Shown: positions 22,758-33,870, numbered from the stretch's first letter. The stretch is DNA of 64,000 nt from Datisca glomerata (GCA_003255025.1 QANY01002872.1:681738-745737); one strand, 5' to 3'. Translations and numbers: made by a program. Notes: a model not told the origin generated them from the sequence alone.

Positions 22758-24378
22758 TGTTGATTAAGAAATTCTGATTTGGCAGGATCCAATTCTCTAT
22801 CTCGCATTCTTCGTTCCTGAGATTTGTAGAGCTTTTAATTGATACTTACATCGACAAGCACTCGTTAGAATCAGAAGTATATATCTCAATGACCTATGTA
22901 GGAATTGAGTGTGAGCTCTCCAAATAACGATTAAAAGGGAAAACAAAATTTTTCTTTTCCCCTACCGTGAAATCGGCGGCAACTGTGTGTGGAGGAGAGA
23001 AAACTTTTTTCTGTTCTGATTAACACACTTAGAGTTGCAACCCTAAAGCTATCCCTTTTATATTTAATTATAGAATTTACTCATATACCCCTATATGTCA
23101 AAAACTGAAATTCCCCTAACCATATACACTTATATGTGATTTTCACTTCTTGCTCTGGAGCCAAAATTATGTCCAAATTCATCTATCTAAATTGATGAAT
23201 TAATTTATCTCTATCAATTAATTAATTAATTTATTTTATTTACTAATTATCTAATAATTAGAAAATAATAAAATAAATAATTGAACATTAATTTTGGTCT
23301 TCACTATTATGGTGATAACACTCATTTCATATGGGCTCGAGAAGTGTACCTAGATTCAAAACACATTTTTGGTCCAACTGACGTCGTTCTTATTCTAGTC
23401 CGACATGAACAAAGCTATGTGGTTCAAATACCCGGCTAATTTATCTCCATAAATTCACAACTTATTTAATTACAACATCGTACGACTTCACTATAGGTTT
23501 GATGCTGAATGAACTCTGGATTCATGAGCACTACATTTTCTGTCACTGCAAATAAACATTTATATTTCATGGTTCACATAATATTTGATGATATTACACT
23601 TCGTCAATATCAGTAACAAGAATGGGATATAAAATTATCATTTTACCCATCTTATTATTATTTCCTTAACTCTTTAATTTACTGTGAATAAGAAAGACAT
23701 ATATGTGAACTGTCTCATACAATTCATCATGTCTTATTCAATGACTCATGTCATCGAGTACCAGACCTAGTTTATCTATGAATCACGCAACTGCAACATA
23801 ATTGAATCACGCAACTGCAGCATAGTTGAATCACAGTCTTGAAAGTTGAGGTATTGTCCGACAATTCGAACTCACTCCTTTAGTGAATCAAATATCGCGA
23901 GTAACTAGGTCAAGTTCCTATTCACCTCAAGATGAAAGTAATTATGAAACTACCCTTTAAGGTGTAACAATTAGATTTAGAATTAGATAAACGGTTTTGC
24001 TCTAAACTAATTGGTTACTGGTCTATTCAACGTGTTCTATAACATGTTTAGGTCAACCGTCAGAGCTTTCACTCCCATGCCTTGAGACCGAAATCTTTTG
24101 GTTCAACCTAGCAATTATAATTGAATTCAATTGTTCAGTCAATCTTAAGACTGGGAATAACATTCTTAATAATCTCAGAAGAGTTTGTCTAGAGACCGCT
24201 CTGTCTTTTCTCTTTATTCATTGATAATAGTTCTAGGGCTTAAGTAAATTAGAAACACACTTTAATTAAAGAAAACTTTCATTTATTCATAAAACTCAGT
24301 GATACATAAATGTCTCAGAAAATATCTGTTTACTCATAAATAGTTATTACATCCTACTTTGTGTACATAATTCCAACA
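22758..24378 (-). repeat. 3' LTR of the nested copia element
   Basis: Read on the minus strand it begins TGTTGGAATTATGTACAC at 24378, directly after a polypurine tract (CCAAGTGAGAGTT), as in many plant copia elements. It ends near 22758 (CA; plus strand TGTTGATTAAG). It aligns throughout with 33880-35431, for example at CTCGCATTCTTCGTTC, CATATGTCTTTC and TTCATTGATAATAGTT. Homology continues about 20 bp past 22758, so this end could be nearer 22737. Confidence 0.85.
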
Positions 24379-24379
24379 A

Positions 24380-25190
24380 ACTCTCACTTGGACTTAAGTA
24401 GGCATCCACAATAGTGCATCCTCATGCCCTCTAGATGACCATCATAGACTTTACTGCTTAAAGACTTCGTGAATAGATCTGCCAAGTTGTTGACCATCGA
24501 TATGTGTTTTACTTCAACATCTCAACGCTGAACAATCTATTTGATGAGGTGGTACTTCCACTATATGTGTTTGGATCTTTTGTGGCTCCTTAGTTCTTTC
24601 GATTTTACTAAAGCCCCACTGTTGTCATATTAAAGTGTCATGGGTTTGTCAGCATCTGGAACAACTTCTAGAGTCTTTAGGAATTTTCTAAGCCAGATAG
24701 CCTCCACATACTCAGCTTCCATGGTAAAATCATCAATGCAAGATTTCTTGATACTTCTCTATACCACTGCTCCACCATTCAAGATGAACACCGATCATGA
24801 AGTGGAACTCCTAGAATCCTTGTCATCTTGAAAATTGAAGTCGGTATGACCGTCATATTCAAGTTAGTACCTAAATACACGAGCGTATAGTTCCTCGTTC
24901 TCCTAAGATACTTGAGGATATACTTGATAGCATTCCAATGCTCGAGTCTATGAAAAGATTTGAAATGACTTACCACACCCACGATATAGCAAATATCTAG
25001 TCTAGTACAAAGCATTTCATACTTGAGACTCCCTACGGCTGAGGCACGACGAATCTTTCTCATGTCTTCCTATTCTTGAGGAGTCTTGGGAGACTACTCC
25101 TTGGAGAGACTGACTCGATGTCTAAAAAGTAATTATCCATTCTTAGAGACTTGCATACATAAGAGATCCATCACCTTGTTAATATAAGAT
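24380..25190 (-). pseudogene. copia RT end and RNase H, decayed
   Basis: Minus-strand reading from 25190 starts SYINKVMDLLCMQ, continues through MRKIRRASAVGSLKYEM (about 25063) followed by LCTRLDICYIVGVVSHFKS, and KYLRRTRNYTLVY. It then gives the RNase H part: GHTDFNFQDDKDSRSSTS, ILNGGAVV, FTMEAEYVEAIWLRKFL, YDNSGALVKSKELRSHKRSK and NNLADLFTKSL. These are standard Ty1/copia RT-RNase H motifs. Several stops interrupt the frame. It is cut at 25190 by the inner CACTA element; the preceding residues lie at 33036. Confidence 0.85.
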
Positions 25191-26129
25191 CACTACAAGA
25201 AATAAAGGCTTTAGCGACCAACATTTTGGTCATTTTTGCTTCGTCAGTGAAAGTCTTTGGTGATGAAATACGGATCTCATCGTGTTAGCCTTTAGGGATG
25301 AAAAAAACTGGTCTCGGAAGGCTTTCGCGATAAAAATAAATATTGGTCCCGGAAGGTTTTTTGTGACCAAAATAACTCTGGTCGCAAAAGGCTCTCGTGA
25401 TGAAAAAAAAAATTTTTCGTCAAAGGTTTTTCGTAACCAAAACAATTTTGTTCGCAAAAAGCTTTTTGCGGTCAATTTTTCTTTTCGTCATGAAATATTT
25501 TTGCGACAAAAAAAATCGTCACAAAAACCTTTTGCCACCAATTTTTGTCATGAAATGTTTTCGGCGACCAAATTTTACATTAAAAAATGTTGTAATGATA
25601 ATTAATATCACCTGTAATAGTAATTAATAACATCAAAAGATTTATCAAAGCTGATATTTTTCTAAGAAATCCATATATATATATCATTAATATAGTAGTT
25701 CATTACAAAATCTCCGAATCATGATTGATTACAGAATTTTGTTCACAAATGTATCCAAAGAAAAATAAAGAAGAGAGTATTTAAAATTTGATGTTACAAC
25801 TACAAAACTTAACAAATAATAGCTCATGTTTTTGTTGTTGAGTCATCATCAGGAGATGAAAAATCGTTTTGGCAAGCCCAAGCAAGTAAGCTTTGTAATT
25901 GGCTCTCCATCGACTTGATTTGTTTCTTTAATTCTATATTTTGAACTCCAACTCGACTCTTTTTCTTGGAAGATGTCGGTGGGGCTCCATGACCTAGACC
26001 TTTATTTCGCCTGAGGACTTATTCAACTATATCTTCTCCGGAGTGAGGTGTGACATCCTCAGTGATAGGCTCATATCGTAAAGCACACATGTGTTCTTGT
26101 GTAACATCACAATGAACCAAGCTTTAAAT

Positions 26130-26935
26130 TAAAACTAACACTTTTATCTTTAGACAATGAGCATCAATCAGAAAGTATTCAAACATCATCATTAAGCACG
26201 TTCAGATACAAAGTGATAACCCCCAACACACATGCACTCATTGAAACTAACACCATTATCTTTAGACAATGAGCATCAATTCAGAAAATATTCAAAAATT
26301 ATCTAACACGCTCAGATATAAAGTGATAACCCCCTCAAACACCCACTCACACACACATTGAAACTAACACNCTCACACACACACACACACTCACATACTT
26401 ACACACATATTGAAACTAACACAATTATCAAGATAAGGAGCATCAACTCAGAAAATATTCAAAAATCATCTAGCACGCTCAAATACAAAGTGATAAACCC
26501 CCTTGCACACACACATTGAAACTTACACTATTATCAAGACAAGGAGCATCAATTCAGAAAATATTCAAAAATCATCCAACACGCTCAGACACAAGGTGCT
26601 AACTCCCTCTAACACACACACACACACATATTGAAATTAACATTATTATCGAGACAATGAGCATCAATTAAAAAATATTAAAAAATCATCTAACATGCTA
26701 AGCTACAAAGTGATAATCCTCACCCCCCCCCCCCNNNNNNNNNNCCCCCCCCCCCCCCCCCGACACACACATTGAAACTAACACTATTATCAAGACAAGG
26801 AGCATCAATTCAAAAAATATTTAAAAACTATCTAACACGCTCAGATACAAAATGATAAGCCCCCTCCCTCATACACACACCCACATTGAAACTAACACTA
26901 TTCATCTTTAGAAAATGAGCGTCAATTCAAAAAAT
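26130..26935. repeat. intronic minisatellite, unit about 110-120 bp, with CA and poly-C runs
   Basis: ATTGAAACTAACAC and AGCATCAATTCAGAAAATAT recur about eight times, with AAAGTGATAACCCCC and a CA or C run closing each unit. A 10-N gap at 26735-26744 sits inside a poly-C run, and a single N lies at 26371. The same unit occurs in reverse orientation two to three times at 36860-37133 in the outer element, so it is an inherited intronic feature of this CACTA family. Confidence 0.85.
26735..26744. other. assembly gap in poly-C
   Basis: Ten N bases flanked on both sides by C homopolymer. The true length of the C run and of the repeat unit is unknown. Confidence 0.95.
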
Positions 26936-27756
26936 ATTTTAAGGGGTTACTCACATATCTTTCGTGAGACGTATCATTCTGCCAACCTTTTGTAGCACTA
27001 AAATGCGTGTTGTAAAACATTTCAATTTGAGTGGGTGCTAACTCAGTTGAAACTTTCTATCCAAAATGCAACAAAAGTTGAGTCATTAATTATTATAAAC
27101 TAAGCATTATTAAAAAAAGCAATATTTTATTTCACCTGGCAAAATTGATGATCAAGAAAAGATACATTCCCTCCATTATGATTGTTTGAAAAGTTTTGAC
27201 AGTTATGAGAATTGGTTTAGAGCGTGCCTATAATAAATAAGTTTTATGATTAAAATAATTAGTCAAATAATCAAAAATAACCTTGATTACTAAAGTATAT
27301 TTCTTATACTTTAATATTTCAACTTATTAATTTCTTCCATGCTAATATGCTTTCATATCCTTAATTTTAGGTTATCAAAACCAGTTTCAGTATCAAAGTC
27401 CTCTAAAAGCGCTTCAAAGCGCAACATGGGAATTTTGGGTTTTCACTTTTCCTCTATTATCTCTGAATTAATAGAGGTGACTAATTAAGTGCTAGTTGTG
27501 TTTTCTTGTTTCAGTGAAACCTTTTCTATATGTTTCTATAATAGTTTTTATTTTTCATGCCTAGGTTTTATTTGATGTGCATGAGTGCTATATTATTAGT
27601 TCATATCATATTCTCTACCGGTGCATGCTTAGAAGATCCCGCCTTCATAGGTGTCCTTATTGTGTTTTCTCACTTTTTCCACTTTATAGTGTGTTTACTC
27701 AAAGTCAGTTCTTCTTATTGGTCGTGGTTCTTATTGTGTTGTTTAAATGCATGTAG

Positions 27757-27851
27757 ATAAAGCTTTAGAATTGTTTCTGCAAGACTATATGTGACAAGAC
27801 ATACGAGGTAACTCTCAAAAGGGGAGCAAAGACCATGAATTCTCTACATTT
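27757..27851 (+). pseudogene. captured exon of an NF-YC/DRAP1-like (Dr1-associated corepressor) gene
   Basis: The plus strand reads KALELFLQD then, after a one-base shift, CDKTYEVTLKRGAKTMNSLH. This is the histone-fold alpha2-loop-alpha3 segment of plant Dr1-associated corepressor/NF-YC11-type proteins, nuclear subunits that pair with an NF-YB/Dr1 partner. It is preceded by an acceptor-like TGCATGTAG and followed by a canonical donor TTT|GTAAGTG, so a genomic exon was taken up with intron edges rather than as processed cDNA. One extra base after codon GAC breaks the frame. It lies inside CACTA X, opposite in strand to the transposase. No further exon of the gene was recognised nearby. Confidence 0.8.
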
Positions 27852-28562
27852 GTAAGTGATGTGTTTATTACCTATTTTGTTGAGTTACTGGAAAAGAAAT
27901 GAAATGTCATGTAATCATTTTTAGCTCTGTTGATATTGGTTTGATTGGTAACTATGAATATTCTAATTTTCTATATCTTAAAATGGATATTACAAACCAT
28001 AAACCACTTATCTTTGTGTTAGTTGAAAGTAGTTCAACTATCAAATGGTAGTTTCTGAATTTATTGAACTTCAAATGGTACTTGTCATGAATTATGAATA
28101 ATATAGTACTACTAACTATTTGCTTAGATAATAACCATCTTTTATTTGTTAAAATTTTTGATCCTCTGAGCATAACTTTATTCTTATATGAATAAAAAGT
28201 CTGATTGGTGATTGTATGAATAATATACTGTTTTGAAGTGCAGAAAAGAATTTTCATCTAAGTCTCTTTTGAGTTGAAAACTGGTTTTATGAATGCCATA
28301 CTTCATTTCTTCTTTTTCATATAGGTACTTTGCTAGGTGATATGTTTGTCGTTGGCATTTTCATTATCAGCATACATTACCGTGATGCTTCATGTGTTCT
28401 TGCAGACTCATAGGTAGATGACTTAAGGTAATTGTTAGTTTAACTATCCTCATGTATTGTATGTTCTCTTCACAGTTTTTGGTATTAATTTTAAAATAAA
28501 ACTCAAAAATTACGTAAGGTTGGATAGTTGGTTTGATTTTACATGTTTTCTTATTTATGCAG

Positions 28563-28673
28563 GTTGAAGTTGAAGGTCAGAAGATCACATGGCCGACACC
28601 TCGTTCAATGCACCAAATGTTGACTGGCGATGTTGATTTCACTATCATTCTCAACTTCATGGAATTTTATGAG
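28563..28673 (+). pseudogene. captured exon of a pescadillo (PES) homologue gene
   Basis: A 111-bp exon, 37 codons, open throughout and phase 0 at both ends. It begins VEVEGQKITWPTP and ends TGDVDFTIILNFMEFYE. This matches the stretch of pescadillo just before the LLAFVNFKLYHS segment; pescadillo is a nucleolar 60S ribosome-assembly factor of the PeBoW complex. It has an acceptor (TTATGCAG|G) and a donor-like GAG|GTTAAG, so intron borders came with it. It sits in CACTA X about 0.7 kb from the NF-YC-like exon and on the same strand. Substitutions relative to the family (for example WPTPRSMHQM and FTIILNFM) suggest some decay. Other PES exons were not found. Confidence 0.75.
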
Positions 28674-28719
28674 GTTAAGCCTTAACCTTTTTCCTTTTAC
28701 CTATTTATTCATATCGTCT

Positions 28720-30294
28720 TCTTTTCTAAAGCCAAAGGGTCCTATAAGAGGGGTCAGCACATGACCTCGCATTTTATTCCAATATTATTTTCAGACTGTA
28801 TCAGCTATTACCAATAAAAAAAGATTGTATCAACTATTATAACATTACTTAGCCATTATGATATAGCTCTTAGTACCTGTGATGAGAGAGTAATTTTGAG
28901 GCAATGTCATTGGCGGGTTGGAAATATGAGTTCCAAGTCATAATTAAACTCCAGCATTCTGATTAACTGAATGAGATGTATAAGTGTTGTTGATACCTTG
29001 ATTGGCCTAGTGATTGTGACTTATTTCTTGCCTTATTTCATTATATAATGTATTGCTCTATCAAGTTTCTCCTTAATTTGGTTGATGCTTTACTTTCTTA
29101 TGGAGGATGTGTGCACAATTACTGAACTCTAAACTATCTTGCTATCATGATGGCAAAGACCATAATAGATGCAATTTTGTAATCATAAGGATTGAATAAA
29201 ATGGGGAGGAGGGGGGGAGGGAGTCAGTTGGGTAGTGGTTATTTTGGGAGAGGCCAAGCTCTTAAACATCTTGGTATAGGGGTGTAATTTCACTGTTCTT
29301 GGTGAAGTTCACCATTTTTTAGTAATCAAGGTTATTTTTCTTCATTGTTTTAGGCTGTAACTTCTCTGTTTTCACTATTTGGGTTGCTGTTGTGGTTAGA
29401 ATAGTGTTTGTTTGTAGGGAACTCATATCTGCTACAAATTTCACTATCCTTATTATGCGATTCTACATTTCATCCTTTCTTGATTATTACAGTCTAAAAT
29501 TCCATGATTATGCTCATTCTTATTCATTAAAATTGCTCTATTCATTCCTCAGTTCACCTCACCTATGTAATTTTTAATGGTGCAGATCTGTTTGTTTCTC
29601 ATACTCACCAACTAATAACTGCTCATGGTGTTTTCCTTATGTTTGTTTCTTATACTCCCCAACTAACAACTGCTCATAGTGTTTTCCTTCAACTTTGGGA
29701 AGGTCTGAAGGCACTGCATACCCTGTTGTGAAACACTACCATTCAACTTGAGTTCTTCATTTTTCATTTTGTAGACTCAAAATTTTATATTTTTCATTTA
29801 TTGGGACAAGTTTACTTGTGTATTTCGAGGATAAGTTAGTTTTCAAGTTAGATCTATTTGTAAGTTGATCAAATGAATAATGTAAAACTTTGTTGAAATG
29901 ATTAAATGTTAATTTTGTCAATTATTATATTGATGTTCTTTATGTTATGTAAAATTATATTTTGAAAGTGTTTAATATGAATACTTGACTATAACAATGA
30001 ACCTTATGGTATCTCACTTTATAAGATATAAAATACCTATGAATCTTAATTCACAAGTATTAAAAACACATGTTGAATACATTCAACAGGGGTCAGAAAA
30101 TCCTGTGAAACAATGTTCTACAAGAGTCGAAAAACCCTATAAAAAGCGAGATACCATATGAGTCTTCAAAAGAGGTGTTGCGTCTCGTGAAAAATGTGGA
30201 TTTTTAATATGAGGGGTTGTCATAGGCGATCCTTGTGGATTACTTTTCACGGGGATAACCGCCTCTTATAGAATGCCATTTTTCTTGTAGTGTT
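28720..30294. other. possible small element inside X ending CTTGTAGTG
   Basis: At 30294 there is a third CACTA-type end, read inward CACTACAAGAAAAATGGC, followed by ATTCTATAAGAGGCGG. At about 28740 GTCCTATAAGAGGGG resembles that subterminal word in the opposite orientation. This may mark a non-autonomous insertion of about 1.6 kb that includes 29150-29577. The left terminus is not recognisable, so this is tentative. Confidence 0.3.
29150..29577 (+). repeat. inverted partner of 22308-22640
   Basis: See 22308-22640. The copy here runs from the G-rich strip at 29200 through GTGTAATTTCACTGTTC and GGTTGCTGTTGTGGTTAGAA to about 29490. Both copies keep short open readings (for example MVRIVFVCR), which are shared shadows rather than evidence of a protein. 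Confidence 0.85.
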
Positions 30295-30299
30295 TTGGG

Positions 30300-31970
30300 T
30301 ATTGACTTATAATGTTACTTAACATAAACATCATACTGATTAGTATGGATAAACATGAAATTTAGAATTATATTGGGTGGTGAATCATTGGGATTAGAAC
30401 ATGAATATATCTTTTCTCGTCACTTCTCTTATGTTGTCATATTCACAAGCACCAGATTTATAACTTTTGCCCTTAATGTCATAAACACAAGCACATGTAT
30501 TGGCAAAGTTTGCCCTCAATGACTAAAGCTCAAGCATTCTAATCTTTCCCAAAACCAAATCCTATGCAAGCCATCTAAGTAGGTCCAATCTTCACTATCA
30601 AGAGACAAGATGGGGCCAATCACATCCAATTCATAATAGTAGAGCATAAGGTTAAGTTTATTACTATGAACAGAGTTTATTTGAGAATTATACTTACCCT
30701 TCAACTAACACAAAATATTTAAGCTAAGCTATGAGAAGAAGAAAGTTTCAAAAACTACCCAAAGTATGGTAATTAATGACTAAAGCTCACGAATTTTCTT
30801 TTCATTGTCATCATCATCAAACAAGCTGCTTTATGATAGGAAATGACTTTTTTTGGGGCAACCAAGCTACTTTATGATAGGATTTTGGAAAGCACTTGAA
30901 TATTTTTTATGGTCCCTCTCCTAGTTGGAGCTCTTTACACTTGGTCTTATCATATAGGTAATTACCAACTTTCACTTAACTAAAAAGTTAGGAAGAACGC
31001 GGCATCACTGAATTCTCATGGTAGTCAGGTATAGGTTCCTACAGAGTTTTCAAAGATTATGAAATCATCTCAATATATTGGGTATGTTTTCCTTGTGTTT
31101 TACTATCTAATTATTTAAGCTGAATTAAGATAATTTTGGTGGATTCATTTTAAGGTAATTTGTCAAAATGAACACTTTTTTTTCTTTGGTAGTTTGAGGC
31201 GGGTTAGGTTTTTATTATCTGAGACTTTCATATTTAGATGCACCATCGCAAATTGAACTCGTGACTGAATTGGGAGGTAAATATGGTTGACCCGTTGAGG
31301 TGAATTGTATTAGATAGGGTCATGTCATGCATGGAGACCTATCCACATCATAATGAATATTATATATGATTTACAGTGTTTCTTGTTTTCTTTCCCCATA
31401 TTATGAGTGTGGCTGGATAGTCTACAGAAGATATCAGAGTCATCTAGTACCATTGAGGTAGTGATTTATTGAAATCAGAGGATCTTGTGTACATTTTCTA
31501 TGAAGATTAAAGCCTTTTCAACCAGCATAGAATGGATAAAGTCAGATGATGCAAGACGCATTTTAACACAACCTCTTGGATGACAACACACTAGAGTCAA
31601 AATATAAGCCGAACTATGCGACATAAAAAACACATGTCTAACTAAGGTTCTGATACTACGTTGAGAAGTTCAGTTGTTCTACTCATTAAAACATAGGTGT
31701 TATAGAGAATGGAATAAAAAACATTTAACCAACATAAGATTTAGTAATTTTAACACATTCCAACATGTTCATTGTGATGTGAGACACATTTTAACATTTT
31801 TAATAACTAATGTCATAGGTATATGACATTTCATTCAACAAAAACACAACGAATTGATAAATTTATTCTCAACATAAATATCCATTACATTGACTGAAAG
31901 AATTAATAGCTAATACAAAACACTGATACGAAGTTGAAATTACAGAAGATTAATGGAAACAAAATCCTAA
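30300..31970. other. interior of X without firm content
   Basis: A 62-codon minus-strand reading at 30516-30704 (ELDVIGPILSLDSEDWTYLD) has an exon-like look but I do not recognise it. The rest is AT-rich. A phrase GGTTCTGATACTACGTTGAG near 31650 resembles text common in plant intergenic repeats. Confidence 0.35.
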
Positions 31971-32171
31971 TCAAACTGAACCACTTCTACCAAGAACACT
32001 CTTTAGCTTATTCACTACTATAGGGTCAAGAAAAGTGGCCTTCACTACAAAATCGCTAGCTAAGTTATTAGCAAACAATGAAAAATCAAGGATTTGGAGG
32101 CCAGGATTTGGGCTACTAAAGCTAACAATAGCAACAGAAGTCACACCAGCAGCATTTTCTATCTCCCAGTA
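31971..32171 (-). pseudogene. open exon-like segment of unrecognised host or element gene
   Basis: The minus strand is open for 66 codons from 32171 to a TGA at 31971, without an ATG: it contains ENAAGVTSVAIVSFSSPNPG, LQILDFSLFANNLASDFVV and KATFLDPIVVNKLKSVLG. The composition looks like a real folded protein rather than random frame. A second putative exon lies upstream on the same strand at about 32404-32490 (EIDSCGPEFLKIFC), between an acceptor-like TTACAG and a donor AAG|GTATGT. I do not recognise the protein. It may be a third captured gene, or the 5' gene of CACTA X. Confidence 0.5.
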
Positions 32172-32499
32172 TTAAAAAGTGGGACTGGATAATATACATT
32201 AAATGTTAGAGCAAAATATCTGATTTCTCAAAACAAAAACAAGAAGAAATGAAGACAAGGAGCATAATCTTAAATTACTCAAAACTAATTATAACAATTT
32301 TATGAAATCTCATATTACTCAATACAATCAGTAAATTTAGTAATCTCATATTACTCAATGCAATCGGCAATCTCAAATGAAAATAGGAAGAAATGAAATT
32401 AGTATACATACCTTTAGATTAAGCACTTTAGGAACAAAATATCTTCAAAAATTCAGGACCACAAGAATCAATTTCTTAAAAACCACTGTAAGAACAAAA

Positions 32500-32760
32500 C
32501 CCGGTGACCAATGACGGAAGAGGTTTTCTTACCTAAACATTGGTGGTCGTCAGCGAAGAAGAGGAGAGAAATGACCAAGATAGCCGGCAATAAAGTACAA
32601 CGAGGACTCTATCGTCGGGGTGAGAGGGGGAAAAGAACTTTGTGCGCAGGGGAGTTGAGGGAAAGTGAGAGTGTTTTATAGTTCTAATGAAACGACGCCG
32701 TTTTAGAAACCTAAACTATTATGACGAAGATACAAATTGGTCGGTAAAAGTAGACCATTT
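32500..32760 (-). promoter_or_regulatory. 5' leader region of CACTA X
   Basis: Read on the minus strand, subterminal TTACCGACCAA words are followed by ACGGCGTCGTTTCATTAG, a TATA-like ACTATAAAACACTC, a C/T-rich leader and a donor-like TTTAG|GTAAGAAAA. The outer element shows the same layout at 35440-35720. This suggests the transcription start and first intron of the CACTA gene. Confidence 0.45.
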
Positions 32761-33035
32761 ACCGACCAACTTATTATTTGGTCGACAAATGTAGTAGACC
32801 TTTTGCCGAACAACTTATTATTTAGTCTCTAAAACTATGACTTTTAGTGACGGATTTTGAATATTCGTCGGCAAAAGCCTTAGAAAAATTCGGCGCGCCC
32901 CTCTTTTCCTTTCCCGGATAAAATATCAGGGTCTTTGGTGACCAACAAAAATGTTGGTCACCAACGGACGCTTTTAGCCATGAAATTATCTTCGTGGCTA
33001 AAGTTTGGAAGCTAAAAGAGGCTTTTCTTGTAGTG

Positions 33036-33870
33036 GGTGTTTGGGAGAGTGACAACTGTCTGTTCTTCCAATCTAGGACAAAAGCAACTTCTCCAAGATC
33101 TTTCATATCAAATTATTTTGCAAGCCAAATTTTGACATCAGACAAATTTCCTATATCATTCCTAATGATAGAATATCATCCCCATAAAAGAACAAAAAAA
33201 TTATCTTACATTCGTGTATCAATTTATACACACCAGGTTCATCCACTAACTGCTCAAAATTGAAAGTTTTTTTTACAGTTTTGTTGAATTTGATATTCCA
33301 CAATCAGGACACTTACTTAAGTCCATAAATAGACTTCGGCAGTTCGCAAACCTTGCCCTCTTGGTCTTTCTCCATGAATCCGTCTGGTTGAGCCACATAA
33401 ATGCGCTCTTCAAGATTACCATTCAGAAAAACGGTCTTGACGTCCATCTGTTATATTTCATAATCGAGTGCAGCAACAATAGACAGGAGGATTCGGAAGG
33501 ATTTAGCATAACCACCAGCGAGAAAGTATCATCATAGTCAATACCTTCCTTTTGGGTGTAGTCTTTGGCTATAAACCTAGTTTTGAATGTCTCCATATTC
33601 CCATAGGTTTTCTTCAAGACTAGTCATGACCTGTGAGTAGGAAATAGGTTCATTATTAGAGATAGCTTTCAAGGCATCTCCATAAGACATGTACTTGTCA
33701 AGTTCTCTCACATCCCTCCCACTACGATGAGGCTCTGTGGTTCTTCCATTATTGATTTGGGAACACGACCCGATTGGGGATTTTGTGTTCTCCCACTCAA
33801 TAATTTCTCTAGCACAAGTGTGCTTCTCGACTTCACACTTCTTACGTAGTCCTCTTTAAGAAACGATTTA
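33036..33870 (-). pseudogene. copia reverse transcriptase, first half, decayed
   Basis: The minus strand from 33870 reads a linker (KYMSYGDALKAISNNEPISY), then [20 protein letters not shown] and [11 protein letters not shown] (about 33590-33500), [18 protein letters not shown] and [10 protein letters not shown] (about 33450-33310), and MKDLGEVAFVLDWKNRQLSL (33106-33047) followed by SQT. These are RVT_2 motifs in order, with frameshifts. The frame is cut at 33036 by CACTA X and resumes at 25190 with SYINKV. Confidence 0.8.

Larger units (their letters stand above)
25824..27075 (-). pseudogene. CACTA Transposase_24-like protein, last two exons
   Basis: The upstream exon (about 27075-26955) reads STELAPTQIEMFYNTHFSAT, KGWQNDTSHERY and ends at a canonical donor GTGAGT (26954). 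The last exon (about 26103-25824) reads HMCALRYEPITEDVTPHSGE, LRRNKGLGHGAPPTSSKKKS, then a Gln/Leu-rich coil (ELKKQIKSMESQLQSLL) and ends at TGA. The APTQ.E.F..TH and GLG...PPTSSK patterns are typical of the C-terminal half of Transposase_24 (Ptta/En/Spm) proteins. The 0.85-kb intron between them is filled by a minisatellite. The expected acceptor AG appears as AC here, whereas the outer copy at 37238 keeps AG, and one in-frame stop is present. Confidence 0.75.
25191..33035 (-). mobile_element. inner CACTA element (X) with captured host-gene pieces
   Basis: The left end is CACTACAAGAAATAAAGGC (25191) and the right end, read inward, CACTACAAGAAAAGCCTC (33035). Flanking triplets are GAT and GGT, an imperfect 3-bp duplication. 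Removing the element and one triplet joins the copia frame as LSLSQ-TS-YINKV, exactly the spacing expected in copia RT, which confirms both boundaries. Its transposase exons (25824-27075) lie on the minus strand near the left end. The long remainder holds fragments resembling host genes at 27757-27851, 28563-28673 and 31971-32171. Left subterminal GCGACCAA/TGGTCGC words and right AGCCATGAA/TTGGTCGGTAAA words form different subterminal sets. Confidence 0.85.

Noticed and set aside
29392..29577. MVRIVFVCR frame shared with 22183-22410
   Set aside because: Its conservation reflects DNA duplication of the segment; the two readings diverge by frameshift soon after the start.
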